Positions 7,938 to 15,848 are shown, counted from the stretch's first letter. The stretch: 34,080 nt of DNA from Planctomycetota bacterium (GCA_026692885.1 JAPLNJ010000578.1:1-34080); one strand, 5' to 3'. Notes: generated by a model from the letters alone, not told the origin. Translations and numbers: made by a program.

Positions 7938-8060
7938 GCTCTGTCAAAGCTTGAGTCTAGGGTTGTGAGCGGCAAGGCGCTAGCCGCCGGTGGCTCGAAA
8001 CCGGCGGCTAGCGCCTTGCCGCTTATTTAGCACGACCCTAATGCTTAGCCTGGACAAAGC
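7938..8060. repeat. TIR-bounded palindromic element, copy 2 (inverted)
   Basis: The reverse complement of this segment matches 5365-5489 over its whole length, including the ends (GCTCTGTCAA at 7938 and the inverse of GGACAAAGC at 8060) and the 26-bp hairpin arms (7966-7991 and 8000-8025). The central loop, however, reads in the same direction as in copy 1, so it is flipped relative to the flanks. It lies between the methyltransferase start and the MoeA stop. Confidence 0.85.
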
Positions 8061-8214
8061 TGTTGGGCTGTCCTGCCGGAATGAGCAGGATTCCGAGCAC
8101 AACCGCCCGGAGATTTTAGTTGCCAGGGGCGGGATCGTCCATGCCACGGGTGGTGACCCGCTGGATTCGGCAGCCGTGGCCAGGGCGATGCGGTTTTTCT
8201 GTCAAGATTTCGGC

Positions 8215-10149
8215 TTACTGGGAGAGCACGAAGCCCAGGGCGCGCAGGTGTCGGCGGATGTCGGCGCTGAGCAACAACTGCTGGAAGGCCTGCACGGCCG
8301 GCCGCTGGACGCGGGATTGGGGGACGACGAAGTCGTAACGCTCTTCGGTCAGCGGCAGGAAGCCCAGCCCGGCGTGATCGGCGACGCCGCGGATAGCGAC
8401 GCCCCAATCGGCCCGGCCCTGAGCGACAGCGGCAGCCACCGCGTTGTGACTGCGCGGCTGAAAGGCGTAGCCGGGCGGCTGCCATCCGTCCAGCAACTCG
8501 TCGATCAGGATCCGCGTGCCACTGCCCTGATTACGATTCACCAGGATACACGCCGGATCGCTTTTCGCGGCCGCGACGGCCTCCCGTACCTCGCGGCCGG
8601 CAAACCGCCCGTCGCCCGGCCGGAACAGAACGCCTTGGATCCGCCCGTATCCGGGAATCAACGCCAGCTCGGGCGTGAGCCACGGAGTGTTGTACTGGCC
8701 CGTGGCCGGATCGAGCAGATGGAGGCCCGCCAGGTCGCACTCGCCGCGCCGCGCGGCGTCCAGTCCGGCCGTGGAACCGACGGCCAGGAACTTGGTGCGG
8801 AAGCCGGCATCCTGGAGACGCCCCAGCAAATAGTCCAACCCCACACAGTGACTGCCAATTACCACCAGATCCGCAACCTGCAGATCACGGCCGAGCAACT
8901 GCACGTCGACGATCGTCCCGGCCTCCACGAGTTCCACGCGCCGGCCGATCGTGACGAAGCCATCGGCCCGGCTGAAAGTCGTCACGGAACCCGATCCTTG
9001 GCCCAGTGGATACGCGCTCAAGGCGGCGTCGCCGGTCGGCTCGCCGGCGTTTTGCACCAAGCCGACCAAGAGGTATTCAGTGCGGCCGACCTCGGAGTTC
9101 ACCTTGACCGCCAAGCGAGCGCGCCGGACCGACCGAGTTTCGAGAGGCCGCCCGGCCAAGCGACGGATCACGGGCGCGACGAATTCGTGAAAGGTGAAGA
9201 TCGCGGAAGTCGGAAAACCGGGCAGCACGACCACCGGCTTGCCTTGGCTGGCGGCCAGGCAGATCGGCTTGCCCGGTTTCAGGGCCACGCCGTGGGCCAC
9301 GATGCCCGGCGCGCTCAACTCGCGGACGGCCCGATAGGACAAGTCGCCCTGGCCTTTGCTGGTGCCACCGGACAGCAGCACGACATCGCACGAGCCGAGA
9401 GCGGCGGCCAGCCGCTGCCGAAGTTGGTCGAGATCATCGCAGACGATGCCCAGCCAGACCGGTTCGCCGCCCAATTCACGCACCGCGTCCGCAATGATCC
9501 GCGAGTTCGATTCGTAGATCAGGCCCGGCCGGAGTGGCTCGCCGGGAGCAACCAGTTCGTCGCCGGTGGACAGGATGGCCACCCGCGGCTTGCGCCAGAC
9601 CCCGACTGGGCTGTGGCCGATCGCCGCCAGCACGCCGGTCTCGCGACTGGTGAGCAGGTCCCCACGCCGCAAGACGATCTCGCCCGCCGCAATGTCCGTG
9701 CCGGCGAACGCGACTCCCGCACCTGGCGCTACGGCACGACGGACCAACACTTGGTCGCCTTCCCCGTCGGCGTATTCGACCATAAGCACCGCATCCGCGC
9801 CGCGCGGCAACATCCCGCCCGTGGCAATCGACAGCGCGCCGCCGGGCAGTAACTCGGTGCTCGGCACGCTCCCCGTCGCGATCACTTCGCCAGCCAGCGT
9901 CAGTTCACGGGGCCGTTCCTCCGACGCGCCGAACGTGTCGACGGCTCGCACGGCAAAACCATCGAAGTTCGAGCGGTCGAAGCTGGGCACGTCGACCGCG
10001 GCGGTCACGTCCCGCGCGAGGACACGGCCCCAAGCGTCGGCCAAGGGAACCAGCTCTTCGCCCAACGGCTCCAGACGCAGGACCGCCTGGAACCGGCGCT
10101 CGGCCTCGTCCCGGTCGATGACATCGAGGAATTGTTCTTGGAAGACCAT
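8215..10149 (-). CDS. moeA: Molybdopterin molybdenumtransferase MoeA fused to a PBP-like domain
   Basis: The first ~410 residues are MoeA: PLADAWGRVLARDV, then the signature DRSNFDGFAVRA, GSVPSTELLPGGALSIATGG, ADAVLMVEYAD, the MoCF-type core STGDELVAPGEPL, LSGGTSKGQGDLSYRAV, and KPGKPICLA followed by VVLPGFPTSA. MoeA inserts molybdate into adenylylated molybdopterin in the cytoplasm. The last ~220 residues match the periplasmic-binding-like domain often fused to MoeA: LVVIGSHCVGLDYLLG, FLAVGSTAGLDAARRGECDLAG, NRNQGSGTRILIDELL, then NAVAAAVAQGRADWGVAI. That domain probably senses molybdate or a molybdopterin precursor. ATG 10149 was chosen; an in-frame TTG at 10158 would add three residues and neither has a good ribosome binding site. 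No other Mo-cofactor gene is adjacent. Confidence 0.92.
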   Translation of the reverse strand: MVFQEQFLDVIDRDEAERRFQAVLRLEPLGEELVPLADAWGRVLARDVTAAVDVPSFDRSNFDGFAVRAVDTFGASEERPRELTLAGEVIATGSVPSTELLPGGALSIATGGMLPRGADAVLMVEYADGEGDQVLVRRAVAPGAGVAFAGTDIAAGEIVLRRGDLLTSRETGVLAAIGHSPVGVWRKPRVAILSTGDELVAPGEPLRPGLIYESNSRIIADAVRELGGEPVWLGIVCDDLDQLRQRLAAALGSCDVVLLSGGTSKGQGDLSYRAVRELSAPGIVAHGVALKPGKPICLAASQGKPVVVLPGFPTSAIFTFHEFVAPVIRRLAGRPLETRSVRRARLAVKVNSEVGRTEYLLVGLVQNAGEPTGDAALSAYPLGQGSGSVTTFSRADGFVTIGRRVELVEAGTIVDVQLLGRDLQVADLVVIGSHCVGLDYLLGRLQDAGFRTKFLAVGSTAGLDAARRGECDLAGLHLLDPATGQYNTPWLTPELALIPGYGRIQGVLFRPGDGRFAGREVREAVAAAKSDPACILVNRNQGSGTRILIDELLDGWQPPGYAFQPRSHNAVAAAVAQGRADWGVAIRGVADHAGLGFLPLTEERYDFVVPQSRVQRPAVQAFQQLLLSADIRRHLRALGFVLSQ

Positions 10150-10234
10150 GCCGCTCAAGATACCAGACCAGCGACAGGATTACAGCCGCTGGAGGTCGCC
10201 TAAGTTTTTTCGCGACCTTGCGCTCAAGGCCCCG

Positions 10235-10500
10235 TCCGAAGTCTTTGAAGTTGCGCATTTGCCTGGTCCCCACCGGCCCCGTGCCGGTGGATGCAGGTTT
10301 GGCGACTAGACGACGCCCATGTCCCGGCGCGCCCGTTCCGCCCTCGCCACCCCACCGCCGCCAGCGGCGGCGGTGGGGTGGCGAGGGCGGAACGGGCGGA
10401 GTTTTGTGGGATCCCGCGTAGTTTTCAAACCGTATTCCATCGACGCGGGGTCGGTGGGGCAGTCGGCGGGACAAATATGCGCAACTTCAAAGTCCGAAGT
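10235..10500. mobile_element. Non-autonomous palindromic TIR element with 8-bp target duplication, copy 1
   Basis: The element spans 10243-10492 (250 bp). Its ends are inverted repeats CTTTGAAGTTGCGCAT (10243-10258) and the exact inverse at 10477-10492; the similarity continues inward in weaker form. The direct repeat TCCGAAGT flanks it perfectly (10235-10242 and 10493-10500). The centre is a perfect hairpin with 33-bp arms (10330-10362 and 10366-10398) and loop AGC. No transposase is encoded. The same ends occur at 28420-28776 with a different flanking repeat, which supports true transposition. Confidence 0.85.
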
Positions 10501-10502
10501 GT

Positions 10503-10622
10503 CTTGATCATAAGGTTGCGCATCGTAACCCGACGCGTCAGCGAGGAAGAGCGGCGTTTCCTCGCTGACGCGTCGGGTTACGACGATCCGCTGCTAGCGT
10601 TCTGCGCCACCTTATGATCAAG
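10503..10622. repeat. Second palindromic TIR element, 120 bp
   Basis: The ends CTTGATCATAAGGT (10503) and ACCTTATGATCAAG (to 10622) are inverse, and the match extends inward through GCGCA. Inside is a hairpin whose arms begin CGTAACCCGACGCGTCAGCG and end at the inverse around 10592. It sits 10 bases after the first element. Its right end coincides with the truncated start of a zinc-ribbon reading frame. No flanking duplication could be settled. Confidence 0.75.
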
Positions 10623-10792
10623 GCCAGTGTCAGAACTTCCGCCTCCTGAGTACGCGGCCAGGCGAAAACAGCAAGACCCGCCGACGGATCTGTCGTTCGT
10701 GCGGGTACGTGTTTCGCACCTGTGAGTTCGTGACGTCCGACCTGACGCCAGATTCGATTCTGGAAGAGATGATCAGGAAGCTCCAACAGTGA
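10622..10792 (+). pseudogene. NrdR-like zinc-ribbon small protein, 5'-truncated
   Basis: This short plus-strand frame has no start codon in place and begins at the edge of the 10503-10622 palindrome. It reads CQNFRLLSTRPGENSKTRRR, then ICRSCGYVFRTCEFV, then a short helical tail SILEEMIRKLQQ and TGA. This is the second half of a zinc ribbon of the type seen at the N-terminus of NrdR and in small phage or plasmid proteins (CPxCG...SRP...RRRxCxxCGxxFxTxE). The expected first CPxCG knuckle and the initiator Met are missing, as if cut off by the palindromic element. No upstream piece was seen on the far side of either element. From 10793 to 11022 I see no gene. Confidence 0.55.
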
Positions 10793-11022
10793 GAGAGCGG
10801 GATACTTGCGGGCGAGCCCTGCGGGGACCGCCCGCGGCTCGAACGAATGACCGGGCGGCGGGCAATCACCCAACCATCATCGAGGACCGAGACCGCCGCT
10901 CCGGTCCATCCGCCTTCGATGTTGTGAATTGGGGCCGGTGCCTCGGGCAGGACGGCCGGAAACCATGAAGTCATCTGGCGCGACATAGCCCGAACTTCGA
11001 TGCCAACGAACACGTGTCTTGT

Positions 11023-11559
11023 TCATCCGTTGATTCGAGCAAGGAACTCCCTTGAGCAGCCAGAGACCCAGAACTCCCCCTTCCGGTATTTTGTTATCGT
11101 CAACGGGGAGTTGCCGATGAACAGTGACACAATCGCAACGATGAACAGGACAAACACGATAATGATAAGGGGCGTTGAATCAATTGCGGCAGCGAAAAGA
11201 ATCGCGAAGAACAGGACAACGACCGCAACAATCTTGACGATCCAACGGTTGCGATACTTACGTCTAACGGAGGGAGAGACGCCAACCGTAATCAGGCAGC
11301 TCTTTCGGGCGATGAAATAGACCAGGATCAGCAACAACCCGCTAAGCAGGATCAACAGCCCAACAATGGGTGGACAGAAGCTGAGGCGTCGTTGCTTGAA
11401 ATCGGCCTCCGACACGGGCTGATTTGTCTTCACGCAGACTCGTGGAAGGACCGCTCCCGATCGCACGACCAATTGCCTGCCATCGACGCGAACAGCAGGA
11501 TGCGCGGCCAAAGTGGCGGGATCTGGCGTGGGCGATTGGTACGGGTTAACGACACTCAT
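11023..11559 (-). CDS. Small membrane protein with planctomycete NPYQSP start
   Basis: The 178-residue product begins MSVVNPYQSPTPDP, a motif found at the start of many planctomycete membrane proteins of unknown function. A soluble stretch with VVRSGAVLPRVCVKTNQPV follows. Then come three hydrophobic segments at roughly residues 83-105 (PPIVGLLILLSGLLLILVYF), 121-140 (IVKIVAVVVLFFAILFAAAI) and 142-165 (LIIIVFVLFIVAIVSLFI). The C-terminus, FWVSGCSREFLARI, is soluble. VCVKTNQPV is reminiscent of the CxxCG-type start of related proteins with one knuckle kept. No function can be given. It stands alone on this strand, downstream of the PIN gene pair. Confidence 0.75.
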   Translation of the reverse strand: MSVVNPYQSPTPDPATLAAHPAVRVDGRQLVVRSGAVLPRVCVKTNQPVSEADFKQRRLSFCPPIVGLLILLSGLLLILVYFIARKSCLITVGVSPSVRRKYRNRWIVKIVAVVVLFFAILFAAAIDSTPLIIIVFVLFIVAIVSLFIGNSPLTITKYRKGEFWVSGCSREFLARING

Positions 11560-11643
11560 CGAGGCACCTCGCGTTGTCTGAGAAGGCGAACGTTACGGAT
11601 AAGGCGGCGGGTGCGAGCGGCACCGCCACGATCCCGGACCAAG

Positions 11644-11844
11644 TCACCCGCTCGCCTTCATCCGTTGGTTCGTCGCTGCGGTGGCGAGTGGCGGACGTTT
11701 TGGAAGTCGCACGATCCGCCGGCGCGAACTGGCTTCCCGACGACGCAAGTCTTCCCCGATCCGATCGACGTCGTTCTCGAAACCCTCGGCCAATTGGCGG
11801 CGGATTTCCCGAATGTCCTCTGTTATTGAGTCACGAAACATCAT
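11644..11844 (-). CDS. Small partner protein of the PIN gene (possible antitoxin)
   Basis: This 66-residue highly charged protein begins MMFRDSITEDIREIRRQLAE and contains GFENDVDRIGEDLRRREASS, then RRRIVRLPKRPP. Proteins of this pattern (VxxIRxxxAxxFxxDxxxIxxDLxxxE, then a basic R-x-V-x-x-P tail) often lie directly next to PIN-domain genes of the neighbouring type. The gene overlaps the PIN gene by 14 bases (11831-11844), which indicates translational coupling. An antitoxin role is inferred from context only; being downstream of the putative toxin is the less usual order. Confidence 0.65.
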   Translation of the reverse strand: MMFRDSITEDIREIRRQLAEGFENDVDRIGEDLRRREASSRRRIVRLPKRPPLATAATNQRMKASG

Positions 11845-12313
11845 CAGCCCCCATCAATTCATCCGGTGTGCAAATAATTGGCGGTTCGAATCCGGCATCA
11901 CGACAAATCTGCTCAATCCGATGTCGCAGCGAAGCATTGGCGATGTGCTTGAAGTTCCACGTCAGTAAGTAAGTCATACCATTGACAGCCGCGATTGCAA
12001 CATGGAAGGCGTCCCGCGGTTCTGTGGTGGGAATCGCCTTGCCTGCGATCAGGGATTTTGCCAAGCCGTCGACTTCCGTCGAAGACCCCAGCAAATCGAT
12101 CGACTGGATCTCCCGCATCCGTTCGGCGGCGGCAGACGCATCGCCACCAGCGCATTCATCGAGGACCAACTGCGATACATAAAGCTGGTACCGCGCCGAT
12201 TCCGACGCCCACCACGTCCGGGTCGCCGTTTGGCGAGCTGCGACGATCGGGTCGGGATGCACTCGTCCGGCCAAGTGGCCAACGACCGTAGTTTCGAGGT
12301 ACACCGTATTCAT
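11831..12313 (-). CDS. PIN-domain protein, VapC-like putative toxin
   Basis: The 160-residue product begins MNTVYLETTVVGHLAGR. Glu7 takes the place of the usual first Asp, as is normal for the YxETxV subgroup of PIN proteins. Further acidic positions are VLDECAGGD and EPRDAFHVAIAA, followed by YLLTWNFKHIAN. These form the Mg-dependent RNase site of VapC-type toxins, which cleave tRNA or rRNA. The length suits a single PIN domain. It is coupled to the small gene 11644-11844 and, at its start, a possible upstream small frame ends in an ATGA overlap. The subgroup is often annotated as PIN or type II toxin without experimental proof. Confidence 0.8.
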   Translation of the reverse strand: MNTVYLETTVVGHLAGRVHPDPIVAARQTATRTWWASESARYQLYVSQLVLDECAGGDASAAAERMREIQSIDLLGSSTEVDGLAKSLIAGKAIPTTEPRDAFHVAIAAVNGMTYLLTWNFKHIANASLRHRIEQICRDAGFEPPIICTPDELMGADDVS

Positions 12314-12438
12314 CGATTCATCCTACCGCGACGAACTTCTAATTCTACCGCCGTACCGCGGCATTTCCGGGCGAGTCCGGCGGCTAAACGCTCACTGATA
12401 GCGGACGGCAGGTTACCACGGAACTGACGGGAGGTCAA
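12310..12438 (-). CDS. Possible 42-residue ORF overlapping the PIN start
   Basis: A minus-strand frame from TTG 12438 ends in TGA 12312-12310, so stop and start overlap as ATGA with the PIN gene. It reads TSRQFRGNLPSAISERLAAG, then LARKCRGTAVELEVRRGRMNR. The four-base overlap and basic, helical composition would fit an antitoxin or leader peptide. There is no ATG start, no obvious ribosome binding site and no family I recognise, so chance is a real alternative. Confidence 0.25.
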   Translation of the reverse strand: MTSRQFRGNLPSAISERLAAGLARKCRGTAVELEVRRGRMNR

Positions 12439-12779
12439 GTACTTAGGGCAAGGTCCCCCTCATTGGGGCACGCATTACTTGTCGGCCATAATGCTGCTCG
12501 CGGGGTTTCATTTGTCACCCTGTATTCGGGTGGGTGCAGATACGCCGCCGTTTCTGGCGGCAGATCCCTCGGACATCAACGGCCCGGTCGCGGATGGAAC
12601 CTATGTCGCGAAACGGAATTGCGACGGCGGCCACGGGACGGGTTTCGGGGTATCCCGCCAAGCCTGGCGGCGGAACGCGCGGGGACGCCTTAATTCTAAC
12701 GATGACCGTTGACAAATGCTCCAATGTTCATGCAAGGTTCGGACGTACACCTAGGGGAGCTCGACCGCTGACATGCTGC
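12439..12779. other. Gene-free stretch
   Basis: Several short frames cross this 341-bp stretch on both strands, but none has a recognisable domain or a convincing start site. It probably holds the promoter of the PIN gene unit. Confidence 0.5.
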
Positions 12780-12983
12780 CTACTCCTGAATCTCCTTCAG
12801 TGACGCTTCGCGAGCGTCCAGATAGAACTGAATGTCAACCTTGGTCGCCATTTCGTCGGACAGGTCGACGATCAGTCCATCGGCGAACAGTGGCCCGATC
12901 ACTTGGTGCCTGAACTTGGACGACGACGGCCTGCCGGAAAACTCTGCCAGAATCTCCCGGACTGCGACGGTTCCGCACTTCAC
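12780..12983 (-). CDS. Hypothetical small protein, possibly a 3' remnant
   Basis: The frame starts at GTG 12983 (no ATG) and encodes 67 residues: KCGTVAVREILAEFSGRP, SSSKFRHQVIGPLFADGLIV, DLSDEMATKVDIQFYLDARE. The pattern REILAEF...L..DGLIV resembles the end of a winged-helix domain, but I cannot name a family. In a different minus-strand frame just upstream (about 13090-12985) a coding-like peptide, ELVCRDWDDAHLNRYGKLAD, suggests that a longer ancestral gene has suffered a frameshift. It is therefore either a small gene or the 3' part of a broken one. Confidence 0.35.
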   Translation of the reverse strand: MKCGTVAVREILAEFSGRPSSSKFRHQVIGPLFADGLIVDLSDEMATKVDIQFYLDAREASLKEIQE

Positions 12984-13143
12984 GCAAGTCGGCGAGCTTG
13001 CCGTATCGGTTTAGGTGGGCGTCATCCCAATCCCTACAGACCAGTTCACTGGAATAGCGATCATGTCCGGTGCAAACCGCAGCCGATGACCTATGACGAA
13101 AAGGCATACGGCTAGCGCGGTTTCTCAAGACAAGGATGGCAGC

Positions 13144-14658
13144 ATGCTCGTTTTCATCAGCGACTTGCATTTGAACGACGGCAGCAGTGGCACCAACATT
13201 CACCCTGGCGCATTCCACATCTTTGCGGAACGTCTGCGGTACTTGGCCGCGCGAGCTTCCTGGCGGACGGACAGTTCCTACCGTCCGATCGATCGGATTG
13301 ACTTGGTGCTGTTGGGCGACGTGTTGGACATCATTCGGTCGGATCGCTGGCTCCAGACGACGGTCCGACCATGGGACGACGTCAACTCGCCGCCGGTGGT
13401 TCAAACGGTCGCGGATATCGTCGATGCCATCCTCGCTCGGAACGAGCCGGCTTTGTCCGTGCTGCGCAGCCTGGCCTCCCAAGGCTTGGTGTGCGTGGCC
13501 CCGGCAGCCCGGAATGGTCAGCCGGTCTACAACGCCCCGCCGCTGGCGATCCCGGTGCGGATCTACTACATGGTCGGCAATCACGATTGGATGCTGCACG
13601 TCCCGGGTCGAGGCTACGACATGTTACGCCAGAAAGTGACGCATCAAATGTCGCTGGCGAACCCGCTGAACCAGCCCTTGCCGCATGAGGCGGCCGAATC
13701 CGACGTGCTGTTGGAGACGTTCCGGCGGCACCGCGTGTTGGCTCGACACGGCGACATTTTCGATCCGCTCAATTTCACCGAGGATCGCAACACCAGCAGT
13801 CTCGGCGATGCCATCGTGATCCAGTTAATCAGCCGCTTTGCCTCCGTCGTGGTGCAGGAACTGGGCCCCCAGGTCTCGCCGTCCCTGGCGCTGGGCCTGC
13901 GCGAATTGGACCATATCCGGCCGTTGGTCCTGGCGCCCGCCTGGTTGGAAGGGTTGCTCGAACGGACCTGCTCCAGCCCGGCTGTGCGTAAACAGGTCAA
14001 ACAGATCTGGGACCGCCTGGCGGATGACTTCCTGCAGTTGCCGATCGTCCGGCAGCATGACACCTGGAAGCCCTCGGACTTGGTGGACGGTCTGGAGCGA
14101 TCGCTCAAATTCAGCAAGCGGCTGTCCGTCGGCTGGGCCAACAAAGTGGCGGCGTGGCTGGCGGGACTGCGCGGGGCGCGAAGTCCGTCCTACTACGAAC
14201 ACGCCCTGGCAGAGCCGGATTTTCGCAACCGGCGGGCTCGCCACATCGTGTACGGCCATACCCATCAGCCGGAGTCGGTACCGCTGGATGCCAGTTACGC
14301 GGACGGCGTGGTGCTGAACCAGATGTATTTCAATTGCGGGACCTGGCGGCGGGTCTATCAGCAAACCCAGTGGGCGCCGGCCGAGCACGAATTCATTCCC
14401 GCCGAGAACATGACGTACCTGTCGTTCTTCGAAGGCGATGAGCGCGGTGGCCGGCCGTTTGAAATGTGGTCCGGCACGCTGGGCGTGGCTGCCGAGGCTA
14501 ATGTCGGCCAGCAGCAAGTCGCGCCCCGAATCCTGACGCACGCTGGCCACGCGCCGGCCGGGCCGACGCTGCCGAGGCCACACTTCGCCGCAGCCAGCCC
14601 CACGGCAGGTTCGGGGGCTGTTGCTCAGGAAAGAATCCTGCTCCGGCCAACGGGCTGA
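13144..14658 (+). CDS. Calcineurin-like metallophosphoesterase
   Basis: The start ATG 13144 was preferred over an in-frame ATG at 13093 because AAGGA lies 8 bases upstream and the conserved domain starts immediately (MLVFISDLHLND). The 504-residue protein shows the dimetal phosphoesterase motifs in order: DLH (SDLHLND), GDxxD (LLGDVLD), GNHD (VGNHDWML), a later ARHGDIFD and GHTH (VYGHTHQPE). These bind two metals, usually Mn/Fe, and hydrolyse phosphate mono- or diesters. It has no signal peptide. The middle section of about 190 residues between ARHGDIFD and GHTH is a long insertion compared with minimal family members, and the last ~60 residues are Ala/Pro-rich. Substrate is unknown. It is convergent with the next gene. 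Confidence 0.88.
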   Translation: MLVFISDLHLNDGSSGTNIHPGAFHIFAERLRYLAARASWRTDSSYRPIDRIDLVLLGDVLDIIRSDRWLQTTVRPWDDVNSPPVVQTVADIVDAILARNEPALSVLRSLASQGLVCVAPAARNGQPVYNAPPLAIPVRIYYMVGNHDWMLHVPGRGYDMLRQKVTHQMSLANPLNQPLPHEAAESDVLLETFRRHRVLARHGDIFDPLNFTEDRNTSSLGDAIVIQLISRFASVVVQELGPQVSPSLALGLRELDHIRPLVLAPAWLEGLLERTCSSPAVRKQVKQIWDRLADDFLQLPIVRQHDTWKPSDLVDGLERSLKFSKRLSVGWANKVAAWLAGLRGARSPSYYEHALAEPDFRNRRARHIVYGHTHQPESVPLDASYADGVVLNQMYFNCGTWRRVYQQTQWAPAEHEFIPAENMTYLSFFEGDERGGRPFEMWSGTLGVAAEANVGQQQVAPRILTHAGHAPAGPTLPRPHFAAASPTAGSGAVAQERILLRPTG

Positions 14659-14677
14659 AGGGCTTGGCCGCCGTCAA

Positions 14678-14738
14678 CGTAGGTCAGGCTTTCCAGCCTG
14701 ACGTGCCAGGACCGTCAGCCTGGAAAGGCTGACCTACG
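14678..14738. terminator. 25-bp-arm inverted repeat between convergent genes
   Basis: The arms (14678-14702, beginning CGTAGGTCAGGCTTTCCAGC, and 14714-14738) are near-perfect inverse copies around an 11-base loop. The motif GTAGGTC-x-GCxTTTCCA recurs in diverged form at 32962-33013, again between convergent genes. This suggests a dispersed repeat family doubling as a bidirectional terminator. There is no T-run. Confidence 0.65.
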
Positions 14739-14768
14739 ATAGCGCGCGGAAAAACGACACGGGCCGTG

Positions 14769-15671
14769 TCAGGCCTTGGCCAACTCCGCAGCGATCTTGT
14801 CGAAGTAGGCCACGCACAGGGCAATCTCAGGCACCGACGTGGTCCAGTTATGCTCGTACTCGATCGAAAACACGGCTTTGATGCCCTGTCGGTGGATCTC
14901 CGTCAGCACGGCCTTGACGTTGCCTTCGCCCGTGCCCCAGGGCACGTCGTGGGCGCCGCCGCCGAACTTATTCAGATCCTTAAAGTGGAAGCTGACGATA
15001 TGACCTTCGAGCTTCTTGAGTTGTTCGACAGGGTTTAAGTCCGAACGCATCCAGTGGCCCGTATCCGCACAGGCGCCGATCCGCTTGCTGCGGCCCTGGC
15101 AGACCTTCAGCACGGTCTCGGAGTTCCAGTAGTGCGAGGGCTTCGGGTGATTGTGCAACGCGACGTTCAGCTGGTACTCTTCGCAGAGTTTGTCCAGCGT
15201 ATCGAAGGCGTCCTCGCCGGGTTCCGACACGATCGTCTCGATGCCCATGTCCTTGGCGAACTCAAACGTCTTGCGGCTGGCATCGCGATTGGCCGATAGG
15301 CCGCACACGCCGTAGTTGACTAACTTAACGCCAGCATCGGCCAGTCGCTGCTTGACCTCTTTACGGTCGGCGGCGGACAGCCCCTCGCCGATCTTCGCGT
15401 CCTTTTTCTCGGCGCTGATGCTCTGACCCGGGTAAGCCTCGATCCAACGCAGGCCCAAAGAGGCGTTTTTGTCGATGGCTTCGTAGAACGTGTAGTGGTT
15501 GAAGCTGTAGGCTTGGCAGCCCAGTCGCCAGCCGAGTTTCTCGGCGTTCGGGCACCCCTTGGCAGCCTCGCCGGCCCAACTGCGTGTACCGCTCCAACCC
15601 GCCAAAGAAACGCCCGCGGTCAGGGCTCCAGCCGCTTTCAGGAAACTGCGACGGTCGACAGAACTCTGCAT
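14769..15671 (-). CDS. Tat-exported sugar phosphate isomerase/epimerase-like TIM barrel
   Basis: The start ATG 15671 was chosen because GGGAG lies about 12 bases upstream and it is followed by the Tat-type leader VDRRSFLKAAGALTAG; an upstream in-frame ATG (15725) would bury that leader. The 300-residue product is of the xylose-isomerase-like (AP endonuclease 2) family: WRLGCQAYSFN, LGLRWIEAYPGQ, then metal-ligand segments SEPGEDAF, ALHNHPKP, CADTGHWM, FHFKDLN and the terminal glutamate in FSIEYEHNW. Such proteins isomerise or epimerise sugars, or act on sugar-like inositol derivatives. Exported members are a planctomycete and Bacteroidetes speciality. It is divergent from the PQQ-like gene that follows. 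Confidence 0.88.
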   Translation of the reverse strand: MQSSVDRRSFLKAAGALTAGVSLAGWSGTRSWAGEAAKGCPNAEKLGWRLGCQAYSFNHYTFYEAIDKNASLGLRWIEAYPGQSISAEKKDAKIGEGLSAADRKEVKQRLADAGVKLVNYGVCGLSANRDASRKTFEFAKDMGIETIVSEPGEDAFDTLDKLCEEYQLNVALHNHPKPSHYWNSETVLKVCQGRSKRIGACADTGHWMRSDLNPVEQLKKLEGHIVSFHFKDLNKFGGGAHDVPWGTGEGNVKAVLTEIHRQGIKAVFSIEYEHNWTTSVPEIALCVAYFDKIAAELAKA

Positions 15672-15848
15672 GATGTAGCTCCCAGTTAGATATTCAGACA
15701 CAAGCAACACTTGACGTGGCCTCAAACGCCCCGCAATCGCTCGTCATTGTACTACGCCTGGACACGAAGGCCAGACAGGGCGTTTAATGGTAATGCTGAA
15801 GAATAACCTAATCTCTCCTTCGAAACCCGCTTGTGAAAAGGGACTGCC

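Noticed and set aside
7990..9852. 620-residue plus-strand open frame
   Set aside because: It lies antisense to MoeA, which has clear family motifs over its whole length, and also crosses the palindromic repeat at 7938-8060. No domain is visible in the plus-strand frame.
10630..11013. 127-residue minus-strand ORF
   Set aside because: It runs antisense to the zinc-ribbon fragment, and its residues show no domain pattern.
12463..12712. Short plus-strand ORFs of 76-89 residues
   Set aside because: Three overlapping phases of similar length in GC-rich DNA, none with a domain or convincing start.
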